A stretch of 64,000 nt of DNA, taken from NCBI RefSeq assembly GCF_035222275.1, contig NW_026946359.1:5642001-5706000 (forward strand), written 5' to 3'. The notes under the pieces are model-generated. The model ran no database searches and was not told the origin of the DNA. It saw only the letters and a program-made list of their open reading frames with translations. Origin of the DNA: Podospora bellae-mahoneyi (Eukaryota; Ascomycota; Sordariomycetes; Sordariales; Podosporaceae). Shown here piece by piece: positions 11,356-23,516 of this stretch (position 1 is the stretch's first letter; every line of letters starts with the position of its first letter). A program made the translations under genes and the position numbers.

Positions 11356-14300
11356 ATGAAGCAGAGATTCTCGTCCTTGGACGTAAAGGTGTGTATAACC
11401 CCCCGTATATTCTCTTCACACGCATCCTGACCCCGCTTTCCAGGTGATAGCCCACGAGCTCTCCGAAGCCCTCGTCAGCCTCCGCCTAGCCAACATCTAC
11501 GACCTCAACTCCAAAATCCTCCTCTTCAAGTTTGCCAAACCCGACAACCGCCAACAGCTCCTCATCGAATCCGGCTTCCGCTGCCACCTCACAGACTTTG
11601 CCCGCTCCACCGCCCCGGCCCCTTCAGCATTCGTCGCCCGCCTGCGCAAGTTCCTCAAGACCCGGAGAGTCACCAGCGTCTCCCAGATCGGCACAGACAG
11701 AATTATCGAGTTTCGATTCTCCGACGGAGCCTACAGGTTATACCTCGAGTTCTTCGCCAGCGGCAACGTCATCCTCACCGATGCCGACTTGACCATCATC
11801 GCCCTATTGCGGAATGTTCCGGAAGGCGAGGGACAAGAGCCACAGCGGGTTGGGCTGAAGTACACCCTCGAAAACAGACAAAACTTTGGCGGCATCCCGG
11901 AGCTCACAAAAGAGCGTCTGAGAGCTGCGTTGAAGACGGCAACGGAGCATGCGGTTACGAAAAAGGCAAAGAAGAAGGGGGCGGACGAGCTGAGGAGGGG
12001 GTTGGCAACTACCATCACCGAGTTGCCCCCTGTGCTGGTTGATCACGTCTTTCGATTAACCGAGTTCAACTCTGCCGCGAAGCCCCTTGAGATTCTGGAG
12101 AGCGAGACTTTGCTGGATTCTCTGTTTCGGACGTTGGAGAAGGCGAGGGCGGTGCTGGACGAGGTGACGAGCTCGCCCAGGGCAACGGGATATATCATTG
12201 CCAAGCCTAATCCGCGTGCTGTCGAGCAGCCACCAGCGGAGACTGAAGGGGAGACGCAGAAAGAGAAGCCTAGGGGTCTGCTCTATGAAGATTTCCAGCC
12301 TTTCCTTCCAAAACAGTTCGAGGATGATCAAGGGCTGACAACACTTTCCTTTGATGGATACAACAAGACGGTTGACGAGTTCTTCTCTTCTCTCGAGGGA
12401 CAGAAGCTTGAGTCCAAGTTGCAGGAGCGGGAAGCTACTGCCAAGAGGAAATTGGATGCTGCCCGTCAGGACCAGGCCAAGAGAATCGAGGGGCTGATTG
12501 GTTTCCAGACGTTGAACTTGCGCAAGGCTGCCGCTATTGAGGCCAATATTGAACGTGTTCAAGAGGCTATGGATGCGGTGAATGGGCTGCTTGAGCAGGG
12601 CATGGACTGGGTTAACATCAACAAGCTTGTCGAGCGAGAGCAGGCGCAAGGGAACCCCGTGGCCGAGATCATCAAGCTACCTGTGAATCTCGCCGAGAGC
12701 ACAATTACCCTGTTGCTTGGCGAGGAAGAGGAGGAAGAGGCAGATGGAGATGAAGATATGGAATTCAACTACGATACCGACGAAGAGGTCGTTGATGCTG
12801 CTCCCGAACCTGAGAAGGCCAAGGGGCCGGATAAGCGATTGGCAATCGACATTAACCTCAAACTCTCCGTCTGGAACAATGCTCGGGAATACTACGAGCA
12901 AAAGAGGACCGCTGCCGACAAGGAAAAGAAGACCGTTGCGCAGTCGGTTATTGCGCTCAAGAGTGCCGAGCAAAAGATTACAGAGGACTTGCGGAAGGGG
13001 CTTAAGCAGGAGAAGCCTGTGCTGCAGCTGATCAGGAAGCAGATGTGGTTTGAGAAGTTCGTCTGGTTTATCTCCTCAGATGGTTATCTCGTGCTGGGTG
13101 GGCGAGATGCGCAGCAGAATGAGATTCTGTACAAGCGGTATTTGAAAAAGGGTGACGTGTATGTTCATGCCGATATGCACGGTGCATCCACCGTCATCAT
13201 CAAGAACAGCCCCAAGACCCCTGATGCGCCAATTCCGCCTTCAACACTGGCTCAGGCGGGTAGCTTGTCGGTGTGCTGCTCGAGTGCGTGGGATAGCAAG
13301 GCGGCGATGGGCGCGTGGTGGGTGAATGCCGATCAAGTGTCCAAGTCTGCTCCGACGGGCGAGTACCTCCCGGCCGGGTCCTTCATGGTCAGGGGAAAGA
13401 AAAACCCGCTGCCACCGGCTCTTCTGGTGCTCGGGTTCGGGTTGATGTTCAGGATATCAGAGGAAAGCAAAGCAAAGCATGTCAAGCATAGGCTGTACGA
13501 CGGCGATATCGATCTTGCTCCCCCATCGAAGCCCGAGAAGGAGACCGAAAAGGAAGCCGCCCCAGAGCAAGACAACCACGAAGACTCTGGCACCGACGGA
13601 GATGACGACGGCCCCGAAGACGAAAAGAGATCCAACCCTCTTCAGTCCAGCGGTAAACCCCAGTCCGAGGACGAAGATGAAGAAAGCCCTGAGCCCCCGT
13701 CAGACCAACTCTCCAACCTCGACATCGCCCCCGTGGAAGAACAAAAGCCACAAGCTGAACCCGAACCAACCCCCGTCTCCAATTCCGACTCTGAGTCTGA
13801 CCACGAAGAGGAAGAAAGGGAGATCGGAACTCCCTCCAGAACCGGCACCTTCACCCCCTCCCAATCCCAACCCCAACCCAACAAGAGACCCCTCAAACGC
13901 GGACAACGCTCCAAAGCCAAAAAGATTGCCCAAAAATATAAAAACCAAGACGAAGACGACCGCGCTTTGATGGAAGAACTCCTCGGTGTGGCTGCTGCAC
14001 GCAAAAAGGCCGAAGCCGAAGCAGCGGCAAAAAAGCAAAAAGAACTAGACCACCTCGCCGCGATGGAAAAACGGCGCAGACAACAGGAGAGGCAACAAGC
14101 ACAAATCGCCAAGCACGAAGAAATCCGAAAGATGATGCTTGAAGAAGGTGTGGATATTCTCGACGAGAACGAAAAGGCCGATGCAGGACCGTTGGACAGT
14201 CTTGTCGGGACACCGATGCCAGGGGATGAGATACTGGAGGTTGTGCCTGTTTGTGGGCCTTGGGGTGCGCTGGGGAAGTTGAAGTATAAGGTCAAGTTGC

Positions 14301-14614
14301 AGCCTGGGCAGGTGAAGAAGGGGAAGGCGGTCAAGGAGATTTTTGAGAGGTGGAAGCTGGCTGCCGGCAAAAAGGGGGTTGTTGACCCCAAGGGGGAGGA
14401 TGGGGAGAAGATGTGGCCTAGGGAGGTGGAGCTGATTAAGGGGGTCAAGGTGGAGGAGGTGCTTGGGGTGGTGCCGGTTGGGAAGGTGACGCTCATGGCC
14501 GGGGGTGGGATGTTGGGGGGAGGGGCGGATAAGAAGGGTGGTGGTGGGGGCCAGAGTAAAGGCGGGAAGGGGAAGGGGGGTGGTGGTGGTGGTGGTGGGA
14601 AGAAGGGAAGGTAA
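11356..14614 (+). CDS. rqc2: Ribosome quality control subunit Rqc2/Tae2 (NEMF)
   Basis: Rqc2 binds the 60S subunit carrying a stalled, tRNA-linked nascent chain, helps recruit the Listerin-type E3 ligase, and templates C-terminal Ala/Thr (CAT) tailing. Exon 1 is 11356-11388 (11 residues, MKQRFSSLDVK); a 55-nt intron with GTGTGT donor and TTTCCAG acceptor follows; exon 2 is 11444-14614; total 1067 residues. The NFACT-N domain fills roughly residues 1-250 (HELSEALVSLRLANIYDL; RIIEFRFSDG). A coiled-coil middle follows, then an NFACT-R domain near residues 545-600 (WFISSDGYLVLGGRDAQQNE, YVHADMHGAS). The acidic/Ser-rich and Lys-rich linkers and NFACT-C match the family. The end is a Gly/Lys-rich low-complexity tail. 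Length is typical of fungal members. The very short first exon is forced by frame and start consensus (tcaaaATGA). Confidence 0.95.
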
Positions 14615-14762
14615 ATAAGGTGATGATGTGGAGTTTTGGAAAATGAGTGCAGATATTCAGTCAGGTGTATTTGACGCTAGCGTGTAAAAAGCGTTGTTTC
14701 CACCTCGTCCCAGCTAACCTCTGCGAATTTCATCCCATCTCCCCACCGCATTAAACTTTATA
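14615..14762. other. Convergent 3' region between rqc2 and the methyltransferase-like gene
   Basis: Only 148 bp separate two convergent stop codons, so the 3' UTRs of the two genes very probably overlap. No other element is visible. Confidence 0.6.
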
Positions 14763-16198
14763 CTACCTCTTCCTAACATAAACAAACAACCCCTCGTCCC
14801 TCCCGGCAAAGCTAGGCAGAGGCACTTGAACCACCTTTTCCCACTTTCCCCTCTGTTCTTGCGATTCCAACATGAAACTATCCATCGTCCCCTTCCCTCT
14901 GCCAAAGGAAGTATACCCGTTCTTGTTTTGAGTCCCGGCCACAACGACGACATCACCTTGATATTCTTTCATCAGATCCTTGGTAAAAGAACCAGAGCCG
15001 TCTGGTCCCGTGATGGGGTAGACAAGGAGGAGGATGTGGGATTTGTGTTGAGAACCAGGAAGGGAGTGGAGGTAGGATGTGCCGGTTGTCAGGTGGGTGT
15101 CTTTGAGCCAGGTGACTCTCCTAATCAGGGCAGTCAGTGTGTCGCTTATAAAAGAAGGGAAGGTGTTTTTGGTTGGCGGAAGATGGATGGATGGGTAAGG
15201 GGCAACATACCATTCACTTTGCATATTGTCCACAGCCACAGTCTCCAGCCCACACTGCCTCAGCATAAAACTCCAATATCCACTCCCACTGCCCACGTCC
15301 AAAATCTTGAGCGGTGGTGGCTTTTCTTTTTTGGCCTTCTTTTTGGATTCCTTCTTGCCGTTCGTAGCCCCGTTCCCATTTCCATTTTCGGGCCCAATAT
15401 TGTCATTTCCGTCAGCTGTGCTATCGCCGTTCTTCTTAACCCCCTCCACGGCTAGGGTTTTGATAATGGAAAGACTCTCATAACTGGGAACCACACAGCC
15501 AAAATGGTGCATCACCACCGGCAAAATCCAGTGGCTCTTCAACCCCTGACCTCGCACCGGCCCGCACCACTCGAGGTTTTGACAGGTCCATCTCCAGAAG
15601 TCAAGATACGGGTTTAATGGCAGTGATGCAACGTTCTTGACCCTTGGGATTTGGAGGGAGGGCCATGCTGGGTTAATGTAGCGTTTTGAGGATAAGTTCT
15701 CCGCTACCAAGGCTCGGATGGAAGATTTCCTCGCGTTGGAAACAAAAGACTTTAGCGCCGAGGATGGGGAGAGGGAGGGAGAGAAGAGATTTGTATAGGC
15801 GGCTATATCCGTTGTTGACGGGGGAGGAAGGGGTGTCTGGAGGGGGTGTTAGCTAGTCGTGGAGGAGAAGGGGCTGGAAAAGGGTGAGGGGGATAAACAC
15901 AATATACCTCACCGTCCTTCGCCCCCTCGTACCACCCATGCAGCCCCTTCTCTGCCCCCATCTCAACCCCCCTCTGCACCTGCCCCAGCGTCACACTAGC
16001 CAAAGCATGATACACATAATCGTCCTTCCCCGCCTCCGGCAGACCAAACCACAACCGGACCGCCCCTTCAAAATCATTCCTCTCCTCCAACAACTTCAAA
16101 GCAGCTTGATGCCTGTCGTGATCACCCACTGCCTTCTCCGGCTCAAAGTCGGGATTGCCGACGCAGTGAACAAACCGTTTGGGTGTCTTGGTTGGCAT
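14763..16198 (-). CDS. SAM-dependent methyltransferase-like protein, conserved fungal hypothetical
   Basis: Three exons, 16198-15908, 15836-15211 and 15120-14763, encode 424 residues. Intron 1 has a GTATAT donor and a GCTAAC branch with CTCCAG acceptor; intron 2 has GTATGT and GATTAG. The C-terminal half holds a class I SAM-binding motif, LKILDVGSGSGYW, followed by VAVDN as the expected motif II acidic residue. The preceding linker is Asn/Gly- and Lys-rich low complexity. The N-terminal ~95 residues (HCVGNPDFEPEKAVGDHDRHQ) resemble nothing I can name. The substrate is unknown and I would not call it more precisely than methyltransferase fold. Intron 2 is 90 nt with no in-frame stop, so its retention would insert 30 residues just after motif II. 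Confidence 0.8.
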
Positions 16199-16943
16199 TT
16201 TCAGTAGCAGTAGTAGGAAGGTTGTCTATTTACTTTGGGAACATCCACTTCGCGAAAAGAAAAAATCATCTGAAGCTTTTGGAGGTTGCTTTGGTAAAGT
16301 CAAAGGGCAACGACCAAAACACATCCAGGCCGGAAGCGATGATGTCATTGCTCTGTTTGTCAACCACCACCAAGCTCAATTTCCATCTCCACTACAACTA
16401 TCACCTCCACCCATCACACAGGAAATGGCATTTTATCACATTCCAAAGAGCATTGAACATACATATACTATGAGGCCAGAGTAATTATAATCTCGCTAAA
16501 TCCCCGTTGGGTGCTGCTGCGCTACTCTACAGTAAAACAACACCGAGACCGTCAGATCCAGTTTACACGCATACATCTTCAGAACAGCAGCAGTCAGCAT
16601 GGTGGGTTCGATTCTTCTCCAGTCTCGCTATCATATTCGTTAATTCGGATCAAGACTTGATGCCAACCTCGGTATGCATGTGTACCCGGGACCGCAGGTG
16701 TAACCCGGGTGTGCTCGCAACCGCAGGTGTTTCCAGCATAAAACGCGGGCTTACATGCCATTTGAGGCGCCTCCTCATTCTATACCATGATTGATATGTT
16801 AGGAGATGTACTCTCGCTACCATCAACTCCCTGCCTTCTCCAAAGAAGAGTCACCAGCATCCATTCCCCGCCCAAACTGGGAATGCAAGTAGAGAGAAGT
16901 TTGGAGATTCGAATTCGCGAGGGGTCAAACGCCTTGAACCCTT
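16199..16943. other. Intergenic region with short direct repeats
   Basis: This region separates the start of the methyltransferase-like gene from the 3' end of rpn5. Two direct repeats alternate: ACCCGGG at 16684-16690 and 16703-16709, and ACCGCAGGTGT at 16691-16701 and 16720-16730. No gene is seen. Confidence 0.5.
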
Positions 16944-18535
16944 CTAACGCCTCGAAGGCTTGCTCTTAGTTTGTTTCACGCCTGGCTGAATTCGAGCCAT
17001 CATCTCCTCCTTTGTGATCAAGTGATCAACCCGCTCCAGGTGACCCAACAGGCTCTTCATGTTGAAGCTCCACTCGTTCAAGATATCATCAGCATCGCGA
17101 GGCTTGGCAAAGTTGACGATGCGGGCAGGCCGGTCAATCTTGGCATACACTGTCTTGGATGTCACCAGCTCGCTGATGTATTTCTCCGTCTCTTCCTCGG
17201 TCAGATCCAGGAGTTGTGTCAGACGGCCCATCCGGATGCGGGTGTAGTACTTGGCCACCACGCGCACATTGTGCTCAATCACACGCTTGCGCAAGTCTTG
17301 CCATCTGCCAAACGCCTTCTCATCGCCCGATTGTCCCTCGGCTGAATCGAAGATCTCGGTGCTGCACAAATGGGGGCCGAACATCTTGGATACTTGAGGC
17401 CACCGCATCAGCTCCTGTACCGTAAAGAGCTCCAAGAGCTCAGCATCCTCCGGAACGGCCGTGTTTCGCGTGTCCTTGTGAATGCGGTGGAGCAAATCGT
17501 GTTGCTCGTTGTCATATGGTGCCAGGATGATGAAGTAGATGATTCTCTGCAGGACCTGATAAAGAGTCAGCTTGTGAAACTACCAACAGTGGGCGAAGAA
17601 GAAACATACAGCTCGTAGTTTGACGGGGTCCTCCTCCACCGTCTCCGTGTCAAGCACTTGTCGGTAGTGCTTGCAAACATCCAGGTATTTGGAGTCATGC
17701 TTGGCGAGCGTGATCTGTTGCTCGTAGTACCGGAGCTTGAGATCTGTGACATCGTCCTCCTTTACCTCTGGCACCTCTTCGCCGGCCTTCGCCTTCTTCT
17801 CACGTTCCTGCTGCTCCTTGTCAAGCTGCTCCTGTGTCTTTTTGGGCTTGCGCGCCAGGTATCTGGTGCTGATTTTACGACTGAGAATACCGGCTTGGGT
17901 CCAGTCGCCAATTTCAATGCACAGAGCCACCTGCGCCAGAATAAATTCGGTCTTTTCCCGACGTTCCATAGACCCAAACGTCTCGACCTGGAGCTCGCAC
18001 AGAATATCCGTCGCCGCCTTTAGATCGCCTTGTTGCTTCTTGATGTCTGACAGAATCTTGGTCACACGCGCCCGCTCGACCTCGACAAAGATCTTGCCCT
18101 CGGTAACGGTACGGAGGGTCTCGATGACGGAGAGCTTGATCTCTAGGGTGGGGGTCTGGTCGAGGAAGTCCATGACGGTTTGCACCATCTTGGTGATGGC
18201 CTGTTTGAGTTGGCCATGCTTCTTGGAGAGGATAAGGGTCTGTTCGCTGAGGAGGGCCCAGTCACCGGCATTCTTGCAGAGGGTAACGATGGCGATGAGG
18301 ATTCGGGATGTGGAGGCGAGATCGGATGCCTGACGGGTTTGCTTCTCAAGAATAGACAGCTTTTCGATAGCACCCTGGAGATCCGTCTGTTTTCCCGCGG
18401 AACCGTCAGTGAAAATACAATGCAACGATGAACCCACCCAATACACAGTACCTTTGCGAGCTGCTCAGCCTCGGGAAGCTGCTGGTCCACCTCCTTGGAG
18501 TAGTCCTTCTCAGGCTTGAACGCAGCGTCCGCCAT
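16944..18535 (-). CDS. rpn5: 26S proteasome regulatory subunit Rpn5 (PSMD12)
   Basis: Rpn5 is a PCI-domain scaffold of the 19S lid that contacts the deubiquitinase Rpn11 and the base. Three exons, 18535-18452, 18386-17610 and 17555-16944, give 490 residues, near the usual length. The donors are GTACTG and GTATGT and the acceptors AACAG and ATCAG; the frames join exactly. The N-terminal helical repeats include GAIEKLSILEKQTRQASDL and CKNAGDWALL. A charged Lys/Glu segment lies near residues 200-225 (KKTQEQLDKEQQEREKK). The PCI module spans about 350-450 and includes NVRVVAKYYTRIRMGRLTQL and a winged helix TEEETEKYISELV. The start MADAAFKPEKDYSKEVDQQLP matches the fungal family. Confidence 0.96.
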
Positions 18536-19702
18536 TGTGAGAAGTGCGATGGATTAGTGTATATGGTGCGTTCTGTGTTGTCGAATGCTATTTCGGAGCT
18601 GTGCGCAGACAGAAAGTTGGTCTCGTGGAAAAGAAAATGGCTGTCTTGAAGTGGGTTGTGGTTGATGTCGAGTGGTGTTGCTGAAGGCAAGCCCCAGTCT
18701 CCAGCCCAGCCCACGTCAGTTCGCTCTGCCTACCACGAGGCTGGGCTTGGCAGCTCATTTGAGGCTGGAGCTAGGACCAGCCCCACCTTTCAGCAGCTTT
18801 CCAGCCACACAGTGTGGCTGATGCTCTATCAGTCATGACCAGGATCACAGAGGTACCTTCCAGGTCCACAGCTGCAAGGCACGGACAGAGACAAAGAACA
18901 GCCCGGGTGCAGCTATGCCCTCGTATAGGAGACAGGCTTCCAGGCCCCTTCCATTTCTAATTCAACAACTCTCAAATGGAAGAAGTCCTTCGTTCGGTGT
19001 CCGATGCATGTCCGGTTGACCCAGATCTTGGACCAAAGATAAACCAAAGTATATCGGAGGGTTTAGGTGCTTGTATATGTATGTGTACGGAGTGCCTGTG
19101 AGCATGTGTATGATGAACAGATCTTCTTCTTCGCGGGCGGAACGGGGTTACCCGTTGCTTTGAAAGCAGCACACTCCCGTTGCCACCAGCTCATCTATTC
19201 ATGTGTTGCACCTGACAAGCAGACGGGGTTTTTCCAGTCTTCTCTCCCAATCTGATTGGTATCCCGACAATTCAATAGGGTCCGAGATCCTGCATCTGCA
19301 ATCTCTTTTCGCCCTCCCTACCAGCGGTCGGGATGTCCCTGAACAGAGCCTGTCACTTCGGCTCTTGAACCCAGGCACCACCCCCCACCGCAGCCACGAG
19401 CTACCCCAAGCTTGGAGATCACTGGACCCCCGGCGGTCCACTCGCCTGTCTTTCTTTCAATAAGAATCACACGCTCCTCTTTTCGCGATCCCAGATCTCT
19501 ATTTCAACCTAACTCAGGTACAAGTGTTCAGTCTCCTGCCGCCGGCTCTGTCTTTGTGAGCAACCACCGGCCCACCCGACAATCGATATTTCATCCCTGG
19601 AGTGCTTTTTGCCGTGTTGTACCACCCAAACGACGAGTTGCTCGTCATTGTTGTACGCTCATCATCGCTGTTCATTCAAAAAAAAAAAAAAAAGACGGCA
19701 CG
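18536..19702. other. Divergent promoter region of rpn5 and the UMTA-type methyltransferase
   Basis: The two flanking genes are transcribed away from each other, so both promoters lie here. An imperfect inverted pair AGCCCAGCC / GGCTGGGCT occurs at about 18701-18750. An A14 tract ends about 10 nt before the plus-strand ATG and is probably 5' UTR. I did not find an Rpn4-type GGTGGCAAA element. No gene is seen. Confidence 0.5.
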
Positions 19703-21159
19703 ATGGTTCAGTCACAGGGCAAGCCATCCACGCCGGTTTTGCCAGGTCCAATGCACGAGGGTATAGCCCAGCCAAAAGATGGACCATCGGATTCATCCAA
19801 CGCGGCTTCAAACACTACCACTCAACTAACCTTGACCGGACCCCAGGACCTCCTCAACAGCACAAAGGGTCATGACCTGCCTGGCCGAGCCTCATTTGAC
19901 AGTCTTTCGTCTGACATCGGAAGGCCTTCCCTGTCCACTGAAGGCAACCGCTCGGTATTCTCTCTAGCGCAGAATTACCGCGTCGGCAACTCTTCAGAAT
20001 CGCTAGACACTGCCTACTCGGCAGATTTGACCCTACCACCCATCCAGCTTCCTCCCATACAGCACCTGCCCCACCACAACCAAGACAGCGACTCTGAGGA
20101 GGACACAGATCAAGACCAAATCGCTGCACAGCAGGCAGAAGAAGGCAGTATCATTGTTGATTCCGACGACCTGGGTACTGATGACGGTTACGGCTCTGAC
20201 ACAAACACTACGGCCTCCACGTCACTGGCAGATAGTGTGAGGGAGTTCATCTACGAGAACGGGCGGAGATATCACAAGTTCCGGGAGGGCATGTACAACT
20301 TCCCTAACGATGATGTGGAGCAGCAGAGGGAGGATATGAAGCATCAGATGGTCAAGCTGCTTTGTGGGAAGCTGTTCTTTGCGCCCCTTGACAGGCCGCA
20401 GCAGGTTCTGGATATTGGGACGGGGACGGGGATATGGGCCATCGAGATGGCGGATGAGTTTGTGGGGGCCGAGGTGCTGGGGGTGGATTTGAGTCCGCAT
20501 CAGCCGGACTGGGTCCCACCCAATGTCAAGTTCATGATTGACGACGTGGAGAGCCCATGGCTGCACCCGAGTAATCATTTTGACTATATCCACTCGAGGC
20601 ACACGGTTATGGCCATCAAAGACTGGCCGAGGTTGATGAGACGGGCGCAGGAGTAAGTTTCCTACAAAGTGGAAAAACGAGATTTGGCTGACAAAGGAAT
20701 AGATGCATGAGGCCCGGGGGTTGGTTTGAAATGCAAGAGGTGTATCATTTTCCGATTTCAGTCAACGACTCGATGCCGCCGGACCATCCTATCGCACGGT
20801 ACTGGTCTTTGATCAACGAGGGTTTAGAACGGCTCGGTGTCGACTTCCACGCCGTTGCCGGGGGCAAGCTTGCGAACAAGATGCGTGACGCTGGGTTTGT
20901 GAATGTCACGGAGAGGGTGCTGCAGATACCCATTGGGACGTGGCCCAAGAACAGGATCTTGAAAACGGTGGGATTGTATTGGAGGACTATTTTGCTTGAC
21001 GGCATCCAAGCAATTGCTCTTGGTCCCTTGACAAGAGGGCTTGGGTGGTCACAGTCGGACGTGGAGATGCTGCTGATGGAGGTTAGGAGAGCATACAAGG
21101 ACAACAGCTGCTTGTTGTATATGCCGTTTCACATCATCTACGGACAGAAACCGGTGTGA
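19703..21159 (+). CDS. UMTA/LaeA-like SAM-dependent methyltransferase
   Basis: Two exons, 19703-20652 and 20703-21159, joined by a 50-nt intron (GTAAGT, GGAATAG), encode 468 residues. The first ~190 residues are disordered and rich in Ser, Thr, Asp and Gln. The catalytic domain starts at about 195 with the block GRRYHKFREGMYNFPNDDVEQ typical of the fungal UMTA family. It continues with SAM motif I QQVLDIGTGTGIWAIEMADE (about 232-250), motif II VLGVDLSPHQPDWVPPN, and CMRPGGWFEMQEV after the intron. The family includes LaeA-type regulators of secondary metabolism, but most members are of unknown substrate and this one cannot be assigned. The start at 19703 follows an A-rich leader; an open frame continues upstream to 19412 without an in-frame ATG. 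Confidence 0.9.
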
Positions 21160-23516
21160 TGGACAGTATTCGGGGTTGTTTGGAGGTTATTTGTTTCAAG
21201 GTCATGCACGATACCAACATTTGTTCTTCTTTTGGATAATGCACGTCATGTCTGAATCCTTCCCGATGTCAAGGAACGCATGGATCTTGTGCGTGGTATC
21301 TCCCCTGTCAAAGGGCTTTGAGCTGTCAACACAACATGAAGAGGCCAACCACATGTGTGAGACATGCACCACGCAGGAGAAGGGCGGCGGAACTTGACCG
21401 CTTACCCAAGATGACAGCTTATCACACATGTTTTCTCATGAGCAATGTACGCTAATGCGGTGAGCCTATTTTCACCTTGCTCACCACATGTATGTCATAC
21501 GCCCCCCGCCGTGATTCGACAGGAGTTGTCCTGAGTGGGGAAGTATACCAGACCCGACAGAACGACAGCGAACTGCTGTACGGATACCATGACCATGATG
21601 CGGAGCGGCTAGACTGCTAGAGAAGAAACAGAAACAGAAGCTATGGATACCGGTGGGTTGTGGCCGTTGTCCCCACCCTCCCGCGCTGCCCGCCGAGATC
21701 AGCAATTTTACCCGTTTGGCTGGGGGAATTTCCGAACATCCCATCAATCACCTCCTCAACACTTCCCCCGGGGCGGGCGCCGGGCAGTTTCCAAGAGACC
21801 GGAACCTACCCAAGAACTGCAAATCGACCAAATGAATCACGCACTTCCTTGCTTGTGTTGCTCTCTGATTGGGCATAATTAGGACACCACCATTGCATGT
21901 CTGGGCAGAGACACCACTCAGTGGGACATGGGCATCTCTGTTCCCGGCACCCTTCCCTTTGCCTTCGTCTCTCCGAAACAGGACCCATGGGTATTTTGCG
22001 CCATCCCCCACCACGGAGGAACCACGCTCGAACCACCACCACCACAACGACCCGACACCTTGGCTGCTTAATCTAGGATAATTTGCCGGATTGGCCTGCA
22101 TGGCTTGCAGGGAAGAGAAGTTTTGATCTATTGTGATAGGCCGGGAAGTCCCGACTGAGTTTCCAGGGACACGGGTGTCGATTTTGATGATGCTGGAGGC
22201 ATCTTGACGATGATTTTGGCCGGTAGGTAGACCAGAGTCGAATACCGAAAAGAATCGGTAGGACCAACTTGACGGCACCACGGATCTTACTTGAGAAGAA
22301 GACGATAGTTTGCTGTGAATTACCACACTATCCTCCTTCGCGGATGCATTAGCCTGCACAGAAAGGAGCCGTTTCGCTGCACCTGCAGGGGCAGGCACCC
22401 ACGACATGGTTCCATACTGGGGACGCTCCGGGCAGCGGGGCATGGGCAGGTCGAACGGAGTCCCAACTGGAGTCGCGGCTCACCCCTTTTGGCCCTTTGG
22501 AATCATGGGATTATCCCTCCAAAGGGGGCCTGGTGCCTTCACAAACCCCCTCTTGGCCATCCTTGGGGTGGAATGGCCCGTCTGCTGGGTCTTTTGCCAA
22601 AAGGCGATAAAGCGTCGGCAACCTGCTTTGACGGTAAGACTTTTTCTCTCCCGGTTATGTGCGTGAAGGACCTCTAGCATCACGCACTGCAATCCTCTCT
22701 CATTTTCCCCCCCATCCGACAAAAGAGGCATATCAAAGATATTGATCTTTGTACTTGCAAGGAGACCCCTGTCATCCCTTTTCACACACCACACACACAC
22801 ACACACCCCATCACGAAGCTCAACCGCAGATATATCGACCGATCGACTGCCTTCTGGCCTTCTGCTCTTGTTCTCCAAGCCGGACGTGATCACTTATTAG
22901 CATTGCTATTTTTATTCATTTTTTCGCTGACGTTCATAACTGGAGTTTTTGTATCTCGGTGTAACCACATTAATGAGACAACCCCATGCCATTTCTGCAT
23001 AGTACGCTTACCAGCGAGACGGCCCCGGGTCGCCTTGTCCCACATGGGAACCTTTCTGTCGGATCCAGGCTTATACAGACTTATAGGAATTCTTGACTCC
23101 AGGTTTCACCTCGTGGTGGCTCATCATTGAATTTTGCTACTTGCGGGTATGTGACCTTTTCTTTTGTTGCTGGCGTCTGTAGGCCAACATGGATACACGC
23201 ATACATATTGGGACGTGATCACTTTGGGCTGCTTATCGTCTGGGGGCCATATGATCGAGATGTGGCTTATGGTTGACTGTTTAAGAGCGAGCTACTCATC
23301 ATCCTTCCGCCATTATCTCCCTTTGGATACTCATCTGATCTCACCCCCGAGCAGAAATCGCACCGGTTGGACTCGACTAACGGATCCCCCCTAATAGGAC
23401 GGTTCAACTGGCGGAATTCAGTTCGGTATCTCCGGTTTTTTTGGAGGACATAAGTTGTCATTGTGTAATTCGGTTTTGCCTCTATCGCCAAAGAACCACA
23501 CTTGAAATCGCCCAAC
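21160..23516. other. Intergenic region, one doubtful open frame
   Basis: A minus-strand ATG frame at 22443-21748 (231 codons, no intron) is the longest here. It is low-complexity, with runs of Ser and Trp and no motif or signal, and is probably fortuitous in GC-rich DNA. A (CA)n tract lies at about 22788-22806. I see no supported gene. Confidence 0.45.

Noticed and set aside
13642-14496. 284-codon minus-strand open frame rich in Ser and Phe
   Set aside because: Antisense to the Lys/Glu-rich C-terminal part of rqc2; no independent evidence.
16600-16625. GGTTCGATTC resembling a tRNA T-loop
   Set aside because: No acceptor, D or anticodon stems can be drawn around it.
21748-22443. 231-codon minus-strand ATG frame
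   Set aside because: Low-complexity sequence, no motif, and no signal of coding codon bias compared with neighbouring genes; kept only as a note in the intergenic entry.
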